Both the position numbers and the translations under genes were made by a program. Shown here in pieces: positions 50,304 to 59,702 of a stretch of 64,000 nucleotides of DNA. This stretch comes from LC029 sp036676475. Lineage in GTDB: Bacteria > Bacillota > Bacilli > Aneurinibacillales > RAOX-1. Positions within the stretch are counted from its first letter, which is position 1, and each line of letters starts with the position of its first letter. The DNA lies in the NCBI GenBank assembly GCA_036676475.1, contig JAKFCU010000112.1, forward strand, positions 4,423 to 68,422, in the 5' to 3' direction. The notes under the pieces are model-generated. The model did no database searches. It was not told the DNA's origin and worked only from the letters and a program-made list of their open reading frames with translations.

Positions 50304-51015
50304 AATCCACAATTGTGACGTCTTCTCCATCATCTGAAATTCTAATTTTCACCCAAGCTACATTATTGTGATGTGTTTTTTCAACAAATAGCTTTTGGGG
50401 ATTGACCGTGGTTTTCACAAAGTAAATACCGTCCTTTATTCCCGTGATATCAATCCATTGACCATATACTTTGTAATCATATTCATCTGCCCACCCTGGT
50501 GAAATACCGGATGTCCTCGTTAAGCAAGAGACATATCTTTTCATATATCTAGGACCTAGATATTGTGGAGATCCTATACGATGTTCATCAATTAAGCAGA
50601 ATGATATTTTATCACTAGAAACAAGAACCTTACCCGGCTCTCCCGTTCCTGTATCTATCTCACACAAATCGTACCGGGCGATATTCGCAACGTGCCAATG
50701 CCGGTGTATCGGATGATAAATCATACACTCTTTTAAAGGTAAGCTTCTTTTGGATCCATCCGTATAAAAAATATCCTGGTAGCCTACCGCCCTGCCCCTT
50801 CCGGGACAAGAAGGTGTAGAATTCCCCCGTCGGACCTGCAAACGTCCCCGACCTATATTTCCAAACGACTGACTTAAACGCAGCAGAGAACGGATCTGTC
50901 CCTTTTCCTCACTTTTTTCGATCCGGAGATCTTCAGGAGGCAGTGCAAGTAAATCTGGCAGCAATACTTGTTTTCTTAAAATTTTTGGACGACTTTTTCC
51001 TTTCCCTTTGTTCAT
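50302..51015 (-). CDS. Lysyl-oxidase-like copper amine oxidase, no signal peptide
   Basis: Protein of 237 residues whose C-terminal about 150 residues match the lysyl oxidase domain (PF01186). The copper-binding HxHxH is present (His104, His106, His108 in IHRHWHVA). The LTQ-cofactor lysine (Lys136 in DKISFCLID) and tyrosine (Tyr179 in ADEYDYKVYG) align with those of animal LOX, and the following QWIDITGIKDGIYFVKTTVNP and HHNNVAWVKI are conserved. The N-terminal 60-70 residues are basic and show no signal peptide. It should oxidise primary amines such as lysine side chains to aldehydes; the target is unknown. AAAGGAG precedes ATG 51015. It lies between tnrA and a DEAD-box gene, singly transcribed. 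Confidence 0.87.
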   Translation of the reverse strand: MNKGKGKSRPKILRKQVLLPDLLALPPEDLRIEKSEEKGQIRSLLRLSQSFGNIGRGRLQVRRGNSTPSCPGRGRAVGYQDIFYTDGSKRSLPLKECMIYHPIHRHWHVANIARYDLCEIDTGTGEPGKVLVSSDKISFCLIDEHRIGSPQYLGPRYMKRYVSCLTRTSGISPGWADEYDYKVYGQWIDITGIKDGIYFVKTTVNPQKLFVEKTHHNNVAWVKIRISDDGEDVTIVD

Positions 51016-51097
51016 AAGCAACTCCTTTTGCAAACAAGGTTTTGCTTATACTATATGTTCCGTTTGCCAGTCCGTCCCTCAGAAGTAACGTTTTCGT

Positions 51098-51424
51098 TTA
51101 GTAGGGTCCTTTTTTTGTTCCTTTATTACTTTTGTAAAAGGCTGCGTTTAATTGGCCCCTAATCAATTCATCACGAACCTTCTTCTCCATTTGTTTTTTC
51201 TCCATTTGGCGAATTTCAAAAGTATTTAAACCGTCTTCCATCTTTTCTGAAATCTCCATTAGTTTATCAATATCATAAAAAGAATACTTACGTGTTCCAC
51301 CCTTGGAGCGTTCCGGAAAAATAAGTTTTCTTTCCTCATAATAACGAATTTGCCTTTCAGATAATCCAGTTAGCTCCCTTACAACCCCGATTGTAATCAC
51401 CTTTTTATCTTTGTAAGACAACAT
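51098..51424 (-). CDS. tnrA: Nitrogen-responsive MerR-family regulator TnrA
   Basis: MerR-family protein of 108 residues, near B. subtilis TnrA (110). Winged-helix part: KKVITIGVVRELTGLSERQ followed by IRYYEERKLIFPERS and GGTRKYSFYDIDKLM. The C-terminal DELIRGQLNAAF matches the TnrA segment that binds feedback-inhibited glutamine synthetase; GlnR has a different longer tail. TnrA activates and represses genes under nitrogen limitation. A perfect TnrA/GlnR site lies 79 bases upstream, indicating autoregulation. AGGAG precedes the ATG. The palindrome AAGTTTAATTAAACTT at 51457-51472 also lies in the leader. Confidence 0.92.
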   Translation of the reverse strand: MLSYKDKKVITIGVVRELTGLSERQIRYYEERKLIFPERSKGGTRKYSFYDIDKLMEISEKMEDGLNTFEIRQMEKKQMEKKVRDELIRGQLNAAFYKSNKGTKKGPY

Positions 51425-51502
51425 GCCCCTCTCCTTTTTCCTAAGACACGAAAATAAAGTTTAATTAAACTTACCACACAAAAGCATGATTTAGTACAGA
51501 AT

Positions 51503-51519
51503 TGTCAGATTATCTAACA
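51503..51519. promoter_or_regulatory. TnrA/GlnR box
   Basis: TGTCAGATTATCTAACA fits TGTNA-N7-TNACA exactly. It lies between divergent tnrA and the hybrid kinase gene and most likely autoregulates tnrA. Confidence 0.8.
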
Positions 51520-51640
51520 CATTGCCTGTTACATATATAAAAAAAAGCGTCAATTATTACATAATTGTATTAGTACACAAAAGGAGTATAATTATAAGAA
51601 ATATACAAATAATTAACATCTTATAGTGAGAGGAAAAAAG

Positions 51641-54382
51641 ATGAAGTTCAAAACAAAACTATATGCTGGATTAGGATTTATATTAGCTCTCATCGTCATT
51701 CTTTTATTGATTTTATTGAATATGCTTAACCAACTGAATCAAAATATGCATCAAGTGGTCAAGGAACGATATGAGACGGTTCGGCTAGTTAACATCATCG
51801 GGTATGAACTGAACATTTATAGCAGGGAATCAAGAGGCTTGAACGCCAATCCGCCAAAAGAACTTCGGCAGCAATTGATCGAAAACAGTGAAAAGGCCCT
51901 TCTCAATGCGAATATAGCCTTATCTTCTCTTGAGAAGCTGGAAACTAATGATAAGTCACAAGAATTGATTCAGAAATTGAAATTGTTTAGTCAAACTTTT
52001 AATCGGTTATCATCTGACAACAAACAACAAGTTATAAACGCAACAGAAGGATCAACTCAGTTTTGGTGGTATGGCGGCAGAGAACTCAGGGAGCAAATGG
52101 AGCAAGTCGTTGATGAGCTTCGAATGGAACAGGAACAGGCCATGGAGAAAGCCCTGATTCAATCCCGTGATACCTATCAACTGGCTGTGATGGTTATCTC
52201 TATCTTTGTGGCGGTTTGGCTTCTGATAGGGATTGGAATTTGTATCTTGCTAATCCAAAGCATTTCCCGCAGTTTAGGGAAAGTGACCTCAGTCATGACA
52301 AGTATCGCTTATGGAGATGTGGAGAAACTTCCGCGAATAGAGGTTGCAGTCAAAGATGAAATCGGATCCATTGCCGAAGCATTTAACGCAATGGCTACAA
52401 CTCTAGAAAAGCATGCCTATCATGAAAAAGAATTGACAGAAGCGGCACAGCAACAAAGTTGGTTAAAAACAAAAGTAGCCGAAATAGCCACAATGTATGT
52501 AGGAGTTCATGATTTGCCAACCCTTGCGCATTTATTCATCAAAAAGATTACACCCATGGTTGGAGCAAGTTATGGGGTCTTCTACATAAAGGAAGGGAAA
52601 GGAAACCAATCGTATCTTTATAAGTTGGCTACCTATGCAAATCAAAAGCAAGAAATCGGCAAGGAACGCTTTCAATTAGGCGAAGGGCTAATCGGGCAAT
52701 GTGCCCTAAATAATCAAATGATCGAACTTACCAAAGTTCCTGACGAATATATCAACATCACATCCGGAATCGGCAGCGCATCACCAGCTAGTATTATAAT
52801 CCTTCCAGCGGAATATGAAGGGGAGACACTGGCTGTCATTGAATTGGCATCATTTGAACCATTCTGCCCCCTCCGGCAAATGCTTCTACAAGAGGTTATG
52901 GGTCATATCGGCATTACGATCATTAGCATTATCAATCAAATGAAAGTGGAGAAATTGCTCCAAGAATCGCAAACATTGACGGAAGAACTGCAGAGCCAAT
53001 CGGAAGAACTGCAAATGCAGCAAGAGGAGCTAAGAACGATTAATGAAGAGTTGGAAGAACAGTATGGAAATTCCCGGCAGAAGAGTGAGGAGTTAGAGAA
53101 AACCAAACTGGTTTTAGAGGAAAAAGCCACACAGTTAGCACAGAGTTCCCAATACAAATCAGAGTTTTTGGCCAACATGTCCCATGAACTGCGGACACCG
53201 CTCAATAGTTTGTTAATTCTGGCCCAAATGCTGGCTGAAAATGCCGAAGCCAATCTCACAGCGAAACAAGTGGAATTTGCACGGACGATTTATTCCTCAG
53301 GCAATGATCTGCTGCTTTTAATCAATGACATTTTAGACTTAGCAAAAGTGGAATCGGGAAAAATGGACATCTTTCCTGAACAAGTGGAGCTTAGCGAAGT
53401 TCAAGCATTTGTAGAAAGCCAATTTTCTCACATTGCCAGCCAAAAAGGAATTACCTTTACGGTTCAGTTATCTCCCGGGTTGCCTGAGATGATCTATACC
53501 GATAAACACCGATTGTTACAAATATTAAAAAATTTATTATCTAATGCATTTAAATTTACGAGGCTGGGACACGTACGCCTAGAAATTCGAAAAACAAACA
53601 AAGAAGTTCTGGCCCATCAACCAATTGGTTATCACGCGGAAGCATCAATTGCCTTTTCCGTGTCGGATACGGGGATTGGGATTCCCGAAGAGAAGCAAAG
53701 CATGATATTCGAAGCGTTCAAACAAGCGAATGGGTCCACAAGCCGGCAATACGATGGAACTGGACTCGGGCTGTCTATCAGCCGGGAAATTGCCCAATTG
53801 CTAGGCGGTACAATTGCCATTAATAGTATGGTAGGCACAGGAAGTACCTTTACCTTATATTTGCCCTTCCATGATAGAATAAGAGAAGTGAAAGAATGGG
53901 CCTCCTTCGAGCAGGAAGCTGCTGCCGGTACTATTTTAGAAGATGAAGAATCCCAGCCACTTGAATCAGCGGTAGGTATGATCTCTCATCCATATAAGGA
54001 ATCCCTTCTGGAAGGCAAGAAGGTAATGATTGTAGATGATGATATGCGGAATGTCTTTGCCTTAACGACCGCATTTGAAGGCTTTCACATGGATGTCATT
54101 TTTGCGGAGAACGGCAAAGAAGGCATAAAAGTTTTACATGAAAATCCGGATACCGATTTGGTGCTCATGGATATCATGATGCCTGAAATGGATGGTTTTG
54201 AAGCCATGCGAGCCATACGCCAGATTCCCCAATTTCAAGCAATGCCGATCATTGCACTGACGGCAAAAGCAATGAAGCAGGATAGGGAACAATGCATTGA
54301 TGCAGGGGCCTCCGATTATATCAGCAAGCCTATCAATCTGGAGCAGCTTTTATCGCTTATGCGAGTATGGCTCTATAAATAG
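51641..54382 (+). CDS. Membrane hybrid histidine kinase (HAMP-GAF-HisKA-HATPase-REC)
   Basis: Protein of 913 residues. Two membrane helices (about 7-29 and 180-205) flank a short extracytoplasmic helical sensor. HAMP follows (about 205-260), then a GAF domain (about 280-430), a glutamate-rich coiled coil (EELQSQSEELQMQQEELRTI, about 440-490), HisKA with phosphoacceptor His in ANMSHELRTPLNSLL near 512, HATPase_c (DTGIGIPEE, GTGLGLSISRE) and a C-terminal receiver with phospho-Asp near 842 (LVLMDIMMPEMDG). Start 51641 follows GAGAGGAAA. It is followed closely by CheR and a REC-PAS-kinase gene, together a three-gene signalling unit. Confidence 0.93.
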   Translation: MKFKTKLYAGLGFILALIVILLLILLNMLNQLNQNMHQVVKERYETVRLVNIIGYELNIYSRESRGLNANPPKELRQQLIENSEKALLNANIALSSLEKLETNDKSQELIQKLKLFSQTFNRLSSDNKQQVINATEGSTQFWWYGGRELREQMEQVVDELRMEQEQAMEKALIQSRDTYQLAVMVISIFVAVWLLIGIGICILLIQSISRSLGKVTSVMTSIAYGDVEKLPRIEVAVKDEIGSIAEAFNAMATTLEKHAYHEKELTEAAQQQSWLKTKVAEIATMYVGVHDLPTLAHLFIKKITPMVGASYGVFYIKEGKGNQSYLYKLATYANQKQEIGKERFQLGEGLIGQCALNNQMIELTKVPDEYINITSGIGSASPASIIILPAEYEGETLAVIELASFEPFCPLRQMLLQEVMGHIGITIISIINQMKVEKLLQESQTLTEELQSQSEELQMQQEELRTINEELEEQYGNSRQKSEELEKTKLVLEEKATQLAQSSQYKSEFLANMSHELRTPLNSLLILAQMLAENAEANLTAKQVEFARTIYSSGNDLLLLINDILDLAKVESGKMDIFPEQVELSEVQAFVESQFSHIASQKGITFTVQLSPGLPEMIYTDKHRLLQILKNLLSNAFKFTRLGHVRLEIRKTNKEVLAHQPIGYHAEASIAFSVSDTGIGIPEEKQSMIFEAFKQANGSTSRQYDGTGLGLSISREIAQLLGGTIAINSMVGTGSTFTLYLPFHDRIREVKEWASFEQEAAAGTILEDEESQPLESAVGMISHPYKESLLEGKKVMIVDDDMRNVFALTTAFEGFHMDVIFAENGKEGIKVLHENPDTDLVLMDIMMPEMDGFEAMRAIRQIPQFQAMPIIALTAKAMKQDREQCIDAGASDYISKPINLEQLLSLMRVWLYK

Positions 54383-54394
54383 GTGGGATCGATA

Positions 54395-55258
54395 ATGATG
54401 AAACAACAAACTCAAATTGTGGACAAGTCTATAAAAGAACAGCAGGATCTGGAGCAAATTGAGATTGAACTGCTGCTGGAAGGGATCTATCGCTACTATG
54501 GATTCGACTTCAGAAACTATACATACCCGTTTATTCATCGTAGAATCTGGCACCGCATTCGTTCTGAGAAACTAAACAGCATATCGGGCCTGCAGGAAAA
54601 GATTCTGCATAATCCTCCACTGATGGAAAAGCTATTTTCCGATTTTTCCATCAATGTAACGGAAATGTTTAGAGATCCCAGCTTTTTCCGGGCCTTTCGT
54701 ACCCAGGTCATTCCTCAGCTGACTGAATACCCTTATATTCGGATTTGGCATGTGGGCTGCGCTACAGGAGAAGAGGTTTATTCCATGGCCATTCTTCTGC
54801 ATGAGGAAGGTTTATACGAGAAAACCAAAATTTATGCCACCGATATGAATCAAAGCATTTTGGAAAAGGCGAAAGAAGGGGTTTTCTCTTTAGATAGAAT
54901 GCAAACCTACACCAAAAATTATATGAGTGCTGCAGGAACGAGAGCATTTTCCGAGTATTACACAGCTCAAGAAGGATACGTTTCCTTCCATCCTTATCTG
55001 AAGAAAAATGTGGTTTTTGCCCAGCATAATTTGGTGACTGATCGTTCCTTTAATGAGTTTCACGTCATTATTTGCCGCAATGTTCTGATTTACTTCAATA
55101 AAATGCTGCAAAATCATGTACACCATCTGTTTTATGAAAGTCTGAGCCTGTCGGGATTTCTTGGATTGGGCAGTAGAGAGGGGGTTGCATTTACGAACCA
55201 TGGCCATGATTATGAAGAACTTCATTCAACAGAAAAAATCTACCGGAAAATCAACTGA
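54395..55258 (+). CDS. CheR-type protein methyltransferase
   Basis: SAM-dependent methyltransferase of 287 residues of the CheR family. N-terminal helical part (YRYYGFDFRNYTYPFIHRRI) and catalytic domain with NVTEMFRDPSFF, SAM motif IWHVGCATGEEVYSMAILL, ATDMN, NLVTDRSFNEFHVIICRNVLIYFN are intact. CheR normally methylates chemoreceptors; here it sits between two histidine kinases without CheB or receptor in the operon. It could modify the neighbouring kinase coiled coil; that is inference. AGGTGGG lies before ATG 54395. Confidence 0.9.
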   Translation: MMKQQTQIVDKSIKEQQDLEQIEIELLLEGIYRYYGFDFRNYTYPFIHRRIWHRIRSEKLNSISGLQEKILHNPPLMEKLFSDFSINVTEMFRDPSFFRAFRTQVIPQLTEYPYIRIWHVGCATGEEVYSMAILLHEEGLYEKTKIYATDMNQSILEKAKEGVFSLDRMQTYTKNYMSAAGTRAFSEYYTAQEGYVSFHPYLKKNVVFAQHNLVTDRSFNEFHVIICRNVLIYFNKMLQNHVHHLFYESLSLSGFLGLGSREGVAFTNHGHDYEELHSTEKIYRKIN

Positions 55259-55283
55259 ATTGGAGCTGTGTGAATCAGATAAG

Positions 55284-56891
55284 ATGGATAAGAAAAACGG
55301 GGATAACGAATCCAAGAATATCGTAAATATTTTAATGGTTGATGATCACCAAGAAAATTTGATGGCCCTGGAAGCAGTACTAATGTCCCCCCATTATCGC
55401 TTGATTCGTGCAAATTCCGGAGAGGAAGCATTAAAACGGGTCCTTACGGAGGATTTTGCTATTATTTTATTAGATGTACAAATGCCGGGATTAAACGGAT
55501 TTGAAACAGCAAAACTGATCAAGTCAAGGGAAAAATCAAAAAATATCCCGATTATTTTCATTACGGCCATTAGTCAGGAAGTCGAGCATGTCCTTCGAGG
55601 TTACAAGGTAGGAGCTATAGACTATATCTTTAAACCGTTCCATCCCGAAACGTTAAAACTTAAGGTTGCAGAGTTCGTGAAGATTTATCAGAACCATGAA
55701 CAAATCAAGATTCAGAATGAAATGCAGCGTAAATATGAACTAGAGGAAGAACGCAGAAAACAATACAATAGATTGGAAAAACTTATCGAAGAACGAACTC
55801 TTGATCTTTTATCGGCCAACGAGAAGCTTCAGAAAGAGATCATGGAGAAAAATAGAATAGCTGAGGATCTTCGCCGATCCAGGGAGCATTTTCGAAAAAT
55901 TTTTGAGTCAAGCCCTTGTTTGATTTCTATTCAATCATTGGTTGATAGAAGATATATCGATGTCAATCCCAGTTGGATAAACTTAACCGGTTATCGTTAT
56001 GATGAGGTGAAGAATCAACCCTGTGATCTTCATCTTACAGAGGACATCAACACGGGAAGGGCAACCTTTTTTCCAGACGGTGAAAAACCGATCCACAATG
56101 CCAGAATCAGCTACTTGACCAAGTACGGGGACGTTCGCAAAGGTTTGCTCTCGACTGAAATTATCGAAATTCAAGGCGAACCCTGTATACTTAACGTGAT
56201 TACAGATATCACAGAGAGGCTACTTTTTGAAAAAGAGATGGCCCGATTAGATCAGTTCAACTTAATTGGCGAGATGGCTGCAGGCATCGCTCATGAAGTA
56301 AGGAATCCGATGACAACGGTTCGCGGGTTTTTACAAATGTCAGGAGAAAGCCAAGAAACTCTATCCCTACCTCATATTGGATTAATGATTGAGGAACTGG
56401 ATCGTGCAAATGCTATTATTACGGAATTTCTCAATTTGGCCAAAAACAAGGCAACCGAAAAAAGTGTACAAAACCTAAATTCTATTATTAATTCCTTATT
56501 TCCTTTAATTCAGGCGGAAGCCCTACTATTGGATAAGCACACTACCCTTGAACTAGAAAAAATCTCTCTATTGGATTTGGATGAGAAAGAAATTCGTCAA
56601 CTGATTTTAAATCTCAGCCTAAACGGACTAGAAGCCATGTCACCCGGTGGAACATTAACCATAAGGACATATGAGGAAAATCAAGCCGTTGTTTTGGAAG
56701 TAAGAGATCAAGGCATGGGGATTAAAGAAGAATGGCTTAGTAAAATCGGAACCCCATTCTTTACAACAAAAGAGAAAGGAACAGGATTAGGTTTAGCCAT
56801 TTGCTATAGTATAGCCGATCGTCATTGTGCTGCCATTGATATTAAAACAAGTCATGAAGGGACATCTTTCTTTATCCGCTTCAGAATGTAA
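55284..56891 (+). CDS. REC-PAS-histidine kinase
   Basis: Soluble protein of 535 residues. N-terminal receiver domain with phospho-Asp64 (ILLDVQMPGLNG) and conserved lysine (FKPF), a coiled-coil linker (RKQYNRLEKLIEERTLDLL), a PAS domain (about 195-310), HisKA with His337 (AAGIAHEVRNPMTTVRGFLQ) and HATPase_c (DQGMGIKEE, GTGLGLAI). Likely receives phosphate from the hybrid kinase and relays it. The kinase part resembles sporulation kinases. The frame extends upstream into cheR; ATG 55284 is chosen although its ribosome site is weak, TTG 55260 is an alternative. A perfect 24-bp hairpin ends the operon. Confidence 0.88.
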   Translation: MDKKNGDNESKNIVNILMVDDHQENLMALEAVLMSPHYRLIRANSGEEALKRVLTEDFAIILLDVQMPGLNGFETAKLIKSREKSKNIPIIFITAISQEVEHVLRGYKVGAIDYIFKPFHPETLKLKVAEFVKIYQNHEQIKIQNEMQRKYELEEERRKQYNRLEKLIEERTLDLLSANEKLQKEIMEKNRIAEDLRRSREHFRKIFESSPCLISIQSLVDRRYIDVNPSWINLTGYRYDEVKNQPCDLHLTEDINTGRATFFPDGEKPIHNARISYLTKYGDVRKGLLSTEIIEIQGEPCILNVITDITERLLFEKEMARLDQFNLIGEMAAGIAHEVRNPMTTVRGFLQMSGESQETLSLPHIGLMIEELDRANAIITEFLNLAKNKATEKSVQNLNSIINSLFPLIQAEALLLDKHTTLELEKISLLDLDEKEIRQLILNLSLNGLEAMSPGGTLTIRTYEENQAVVLEVRDQGMGIKEEWLSKIGTPFFTTKEKGTGLGLAICYSIADRHCAAIDIKTSHEGTSFFIRFRM

Positions 56892-56924
56892 AGGTTAGAA
56901 CCCGAACGACCGCTCAGCTAAAAT

Positions 56925-56977
56925 TTGAATTAATAAATGCTAGGATAAATTAATTATCCTAGCATTTATTAATTCAA
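56925..56977. terminator. Perfect 24-bp bidirectional hairpin
   Basis: Arms 56925-56948 and 56954-56977 pair at all 24 positions around ATTAA. It lies between the kinase stop and the convergent thioesterase stop. AT-rich ends provide T-tracts. Confidence 0.85.
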
Positions 56978-56983
56978 GAACCT

Positions 56984-57469
56984 TTATTTACTTTTTGTAA
57001 AGGTACTGGGCATCACTACAGCTATCACTTCTCCACGAGCACAAAGTGTATCATTAGCATATACCTCTGTATCAACCTTCCACTTTTTCGGATGAATCTC
57101 TTGTACAGTCCCAACTGCTTTTAATGGGACGCCATGTGGAGTTGGCTTTAAAAAGTCCACTTTTAACGAAGCCGTCACAAAGCGAGGAGGATCCGTCTTA
57201 TCTCCTACTTCATGTCCATTTTTCCGGTGCAATTTCAATGCCGCCGAGCCTGTCCCATGACAATCAATGAACGATGCAATCAACCCTCCGTAAACAAAAC
57301 CCGGAAGTGCCACATGCTCTGCTTGTGGTGTATAAATCGTCACTGTTTGCTCCCCTTGCCAACCTGTTCGAAAATGATGACCATCTACATTTAATCGGCC
57401 ACACCCATAGCACCATGCAAAATCATCTGGATAATCGTCTTGAATTGCTTTTAACACCTGCTCACTCAT
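56984..57469 (-). CDS. PaaI-type hotdog thioesterase family protein
   Basis: Hotdog-fold protein of 161 residues. GFVYGGLIASFIDCHGTGSA is the PaaI-like helix with the catalytic aspartate region, and VTASLKVDFLKPTPHG the following strand. An N-terminal CYGCGRLN pair is typical of this subgroup. It is expected to hydrolyse an acyl-CoA; substrate unknown. GGGAGGGG precedes the ATG at 57469. The GGDEF gene lies upstream on the same strand, 49 bases away. Confidence 0.88.
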   Translation of the reverse strand: MSEQVLKAIQDDYPDDFAWCYGCGRLNVDGHHFRTGWQGEQTVTIYTPQAEHVALPGFVYGGLIASFIDCHGTGSAALKLHRKNGHEVGDKTDPPRFVTASLKVDFLKPTPHGVPLKAVGTVQEIHPKKWKVDTEVYANDTLCARGEVIAVVMPSTFTKSK

Positions 57470-57518
57470 TACTTCCCCTCCCTTTTCAAAATAGTATAGC
57501 TTACATTGAAGGTTGGTA

Positions 57519-59369
57519 TTAGATCGGATTCCCTAAAGTTACTTTGTTTTTCCCACTCTCCTTGGACCGATAAAGTGCAGCATCTGCATTTTTATACAAC
57601 TCTTCAAACTTGATGCCGCTCTTTTTCATAAATGTGATCCCAATACTTGCCGTGAAGGAGATCTGGTTCTTTTCATCAAAAACAATCTTACTATTTTCAA
57701 TAATTGCCCTTAAATGCTCTGCTTCTTCCAGACTCTCTCCTTCATTTACTCCCATTAGAAATATAGCGAATTCTTCACCTCCCATTCTCCCCACAATGCC
57801 TTTACTAGCAAATGTTTTTTTTAATATACTGGAAAACTCAATTAATACTTGATCTCCAGCCATGTGGCCGTACTTATCGTTGATCTGCTTAAAATCATCA
57901 ATGTCAAGCAACAGCAATGAGATGCCAGAGCTCTTCTCCTTTAGCTGCTCTTTTACTAGATCTAAAAAATACTTGCGATTAAATACACCTGTCAACCCAT
58001 CGATTGTCGCCTGTTGAAACAACTCTATATTTTTTTCATGTAATTCTTTTGTTCTTTGGTACACTTTTTCTTCTAGCGTATTATTGATTTGAACCAACTC
58101 TGCGGTTAACGTTTTGTTTTTCTTAAATAATAATGAATATCGATAGGAAATGATTACTGCTTGCAGCAAGAAGAAAAGAAAAACACAGTACTCCATAATG
58201 GCAACCGTGTCAATAACCTCTGAAAAATAAAGAGCGTCATTACACATGCCCACAATGATCATGAATAAAGCCATTAAATTGATACGTGCCCCTTCTCTTT
58301 TCCGGAATACAGCCAGAATACCTACATAAAAAACAAAATATAAAAGAATGCTCGCCATGATCGTTACATGGATAAGCATTGTCTCTGTAAAAATTCGAGC
58401 TGGGGTCAACAAGATATAGCCACTGCACAATACAGTAAAACCATAGGCAATAACAAGGGGAGTATTATGTACTTCCTTTGGGTACATATGCTTCATCAGC
58501 AAAATAAGGAGCATAAAACCTGCTATTTCAACTAAGTACTCGATTTTCACCATCAACTCCCAGCTGATGATTGGGAGCAGTAAAAACACCAGGTACTCAC
58601 TGAGCAGCAGAGTGCGTACCGCTGCAACCACCCCGACTAATCCAATCAGAAGGATGGATAACTCCTGCTTCCGGACGCCAAAAATAATCAGATGATACAG
58701 TCCTATGAAGAAAAATCCACCAATAATGAATATGTCTTGAGTAAAATCCTTTAAAATAGAAAAAGTCAGTGTTTGAGTATCACCATATAATACTTCACCG
58801 AAAATTCCACCTTCACGGAAGGAGTAATTGGATACTTGAATTAATATTTCGACTATTTCTTGTTTAGGCTCAAAAAAAACAAGATTAAGTTGTAACTTTG
58901 GAGTCTCGTCATCGATACTCTTTCCGACAACCCCTATGCTGTCCTTTTTTACGCCATCAACCCAAAGTTGATAAGCGCTTCCAATGTATCTAAGATACAA
59001 AGCTTTATTTTTCCCTATATCTTCAGAAGGTAGTTTTATTTTTAATCGATACGTCCCGTAGCCATAATTCGTCAGTTTCACACCATTAATGATTTGCCCT
59101 CGCCAAGAGGAAGGAACCTGAATGTAATCCGGTCGGAGATTACTATATTTTATATCCTCTGGATACAATAATTGTTGCCAATAAAATTCCCATTCTCCAT
59201 GTAAAGAAACTTTTTGCTCTTTAGGAGTACGATTGTCATATTCCAATTGGCTAATCCCCTTTACTGCTGTAGAGTCTATTAATGTCTCCGCATAAGTATG
59301 GATATTAGCATTTATTAGTAGAGTTCCAAATAGAAACAATATGTAGATGACAATGATTCCCCTATTCAT
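57519..59369 (-). CDS. 7TMR-DISM diguanylate cyclase (GGDEF)
   Basis: Protein of 616 residues with an N-terminal signal, an extracytoplasmic carbohydrate-like beta domain (7TMR-DISMED2 type, HGEWEFYW and YGTYRLKIKLP), seven membrane helices (about 210-410), a coiled coil and a GGDEF domain. The active site GGEEF lies near 528 (GRMGGEEFAIFL) with DIDDFKQINDKYGH, so it should make c-di-GMP. There is no RxxD inhibition site before it. GGGAGAGG precedes the start, ATG 59369 or 59372. The signal sensed is unknown. Confidence 0.92.
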   Translation of the reverse strand: MNRGIIVIYILFLFGTLLINANIHTYAETLIDSTAVKGISQLEYDNRTPKEQKVSLHGEWEFYWQQLLYPEDIKYSNLRPDYIQVPSSWRGQIINGVKLTNYGYGTYRLKIKLPSEDIGKNKALYLRYIGSAYQLWVDGVKKDSIGVVGKSIDDETPKLQLNLVFFEPKQEIVEILIQVSNYSFREGGIFGEVLYGDTQTLTFSILKDFTQDIFIIGGFFFIGLYHLIIFGVRKQELSILLIGLVGVVAAVRTLLLSEYLVFLLLPIISWELMVKIEYLVEIAGFMLLILLMKHMYPKEVHNTPLVIAYGFTVLCSGYILLTPARIFTETMLIHVTIMASILLYFVFYVGILAVFRKREGARINLMALFMIIVGMCNDALYFSEVIDTVAIMEYCVFLFFLLQAVIISYRYSLLFKKNKTLTAELVQINNTLEEKVYQRTKELHEKNIELFQQATIDGLTGVFNRKYFLDLVKEQLKEKSSGISLLLLDIDDFKQINDKYGHMAGDQVLIEFSSILKKTFASKGIVGRMGGEEFAIFLMGVNEGESLEEAEHLRAIIENSKIVFDEKNQISFTASIGITFMKKSGIKFEELYKNADAALYRSKESGKNKVTLGNPI

Positions 59370-59650
59370 CATTCCTCTCCCACCCAACACCAAATAGCAA
59401 TTAAAATCGTTTATATTATACCATTTTTTAGAGGGGGTTCCGCTCAAATTTTTCCAATTGTAACACTCTATCCTTTATACGCTTGCTTAAAAGTTTTTAT
59501 GTAAATTTTTTCCTTCATCTTTACCACTATTAATGATATGGTTCCCTCTATTGAATGATAATTCCAGAAACAAGAGAAACCAACTTCCCTTCACTGGGTT
59601 CAAGTGCTAATCCATCCCCCATCATTTTTTGTGAAAAACAGCTAAAAGGA

Positions 59651-59677
59651 AAAAAGCCCCTTTAAAGGGACCTTTTT
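59651..59677 (-). terminator. Intrinsic terminator of parM/parR unit
   Basis: The self-complementary CCCTTTAAAGGG core flanked by AAAAAG/CTTTTT forms a short hairpin with a U-tail on the minus strand, 26 bases after the parR-like stop. Confidence 0.65.
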
Positions 59678-59702
59678 AGTATACATATTTTAAAGGATAT
59701 TT

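Noticed and set aside
55161..55283. N-terminal extension of the REC-PAS-kinase
   Set aside because: It overlaps the end of cheR by nearly 100 bases and adds no domain; a later start is more likely.
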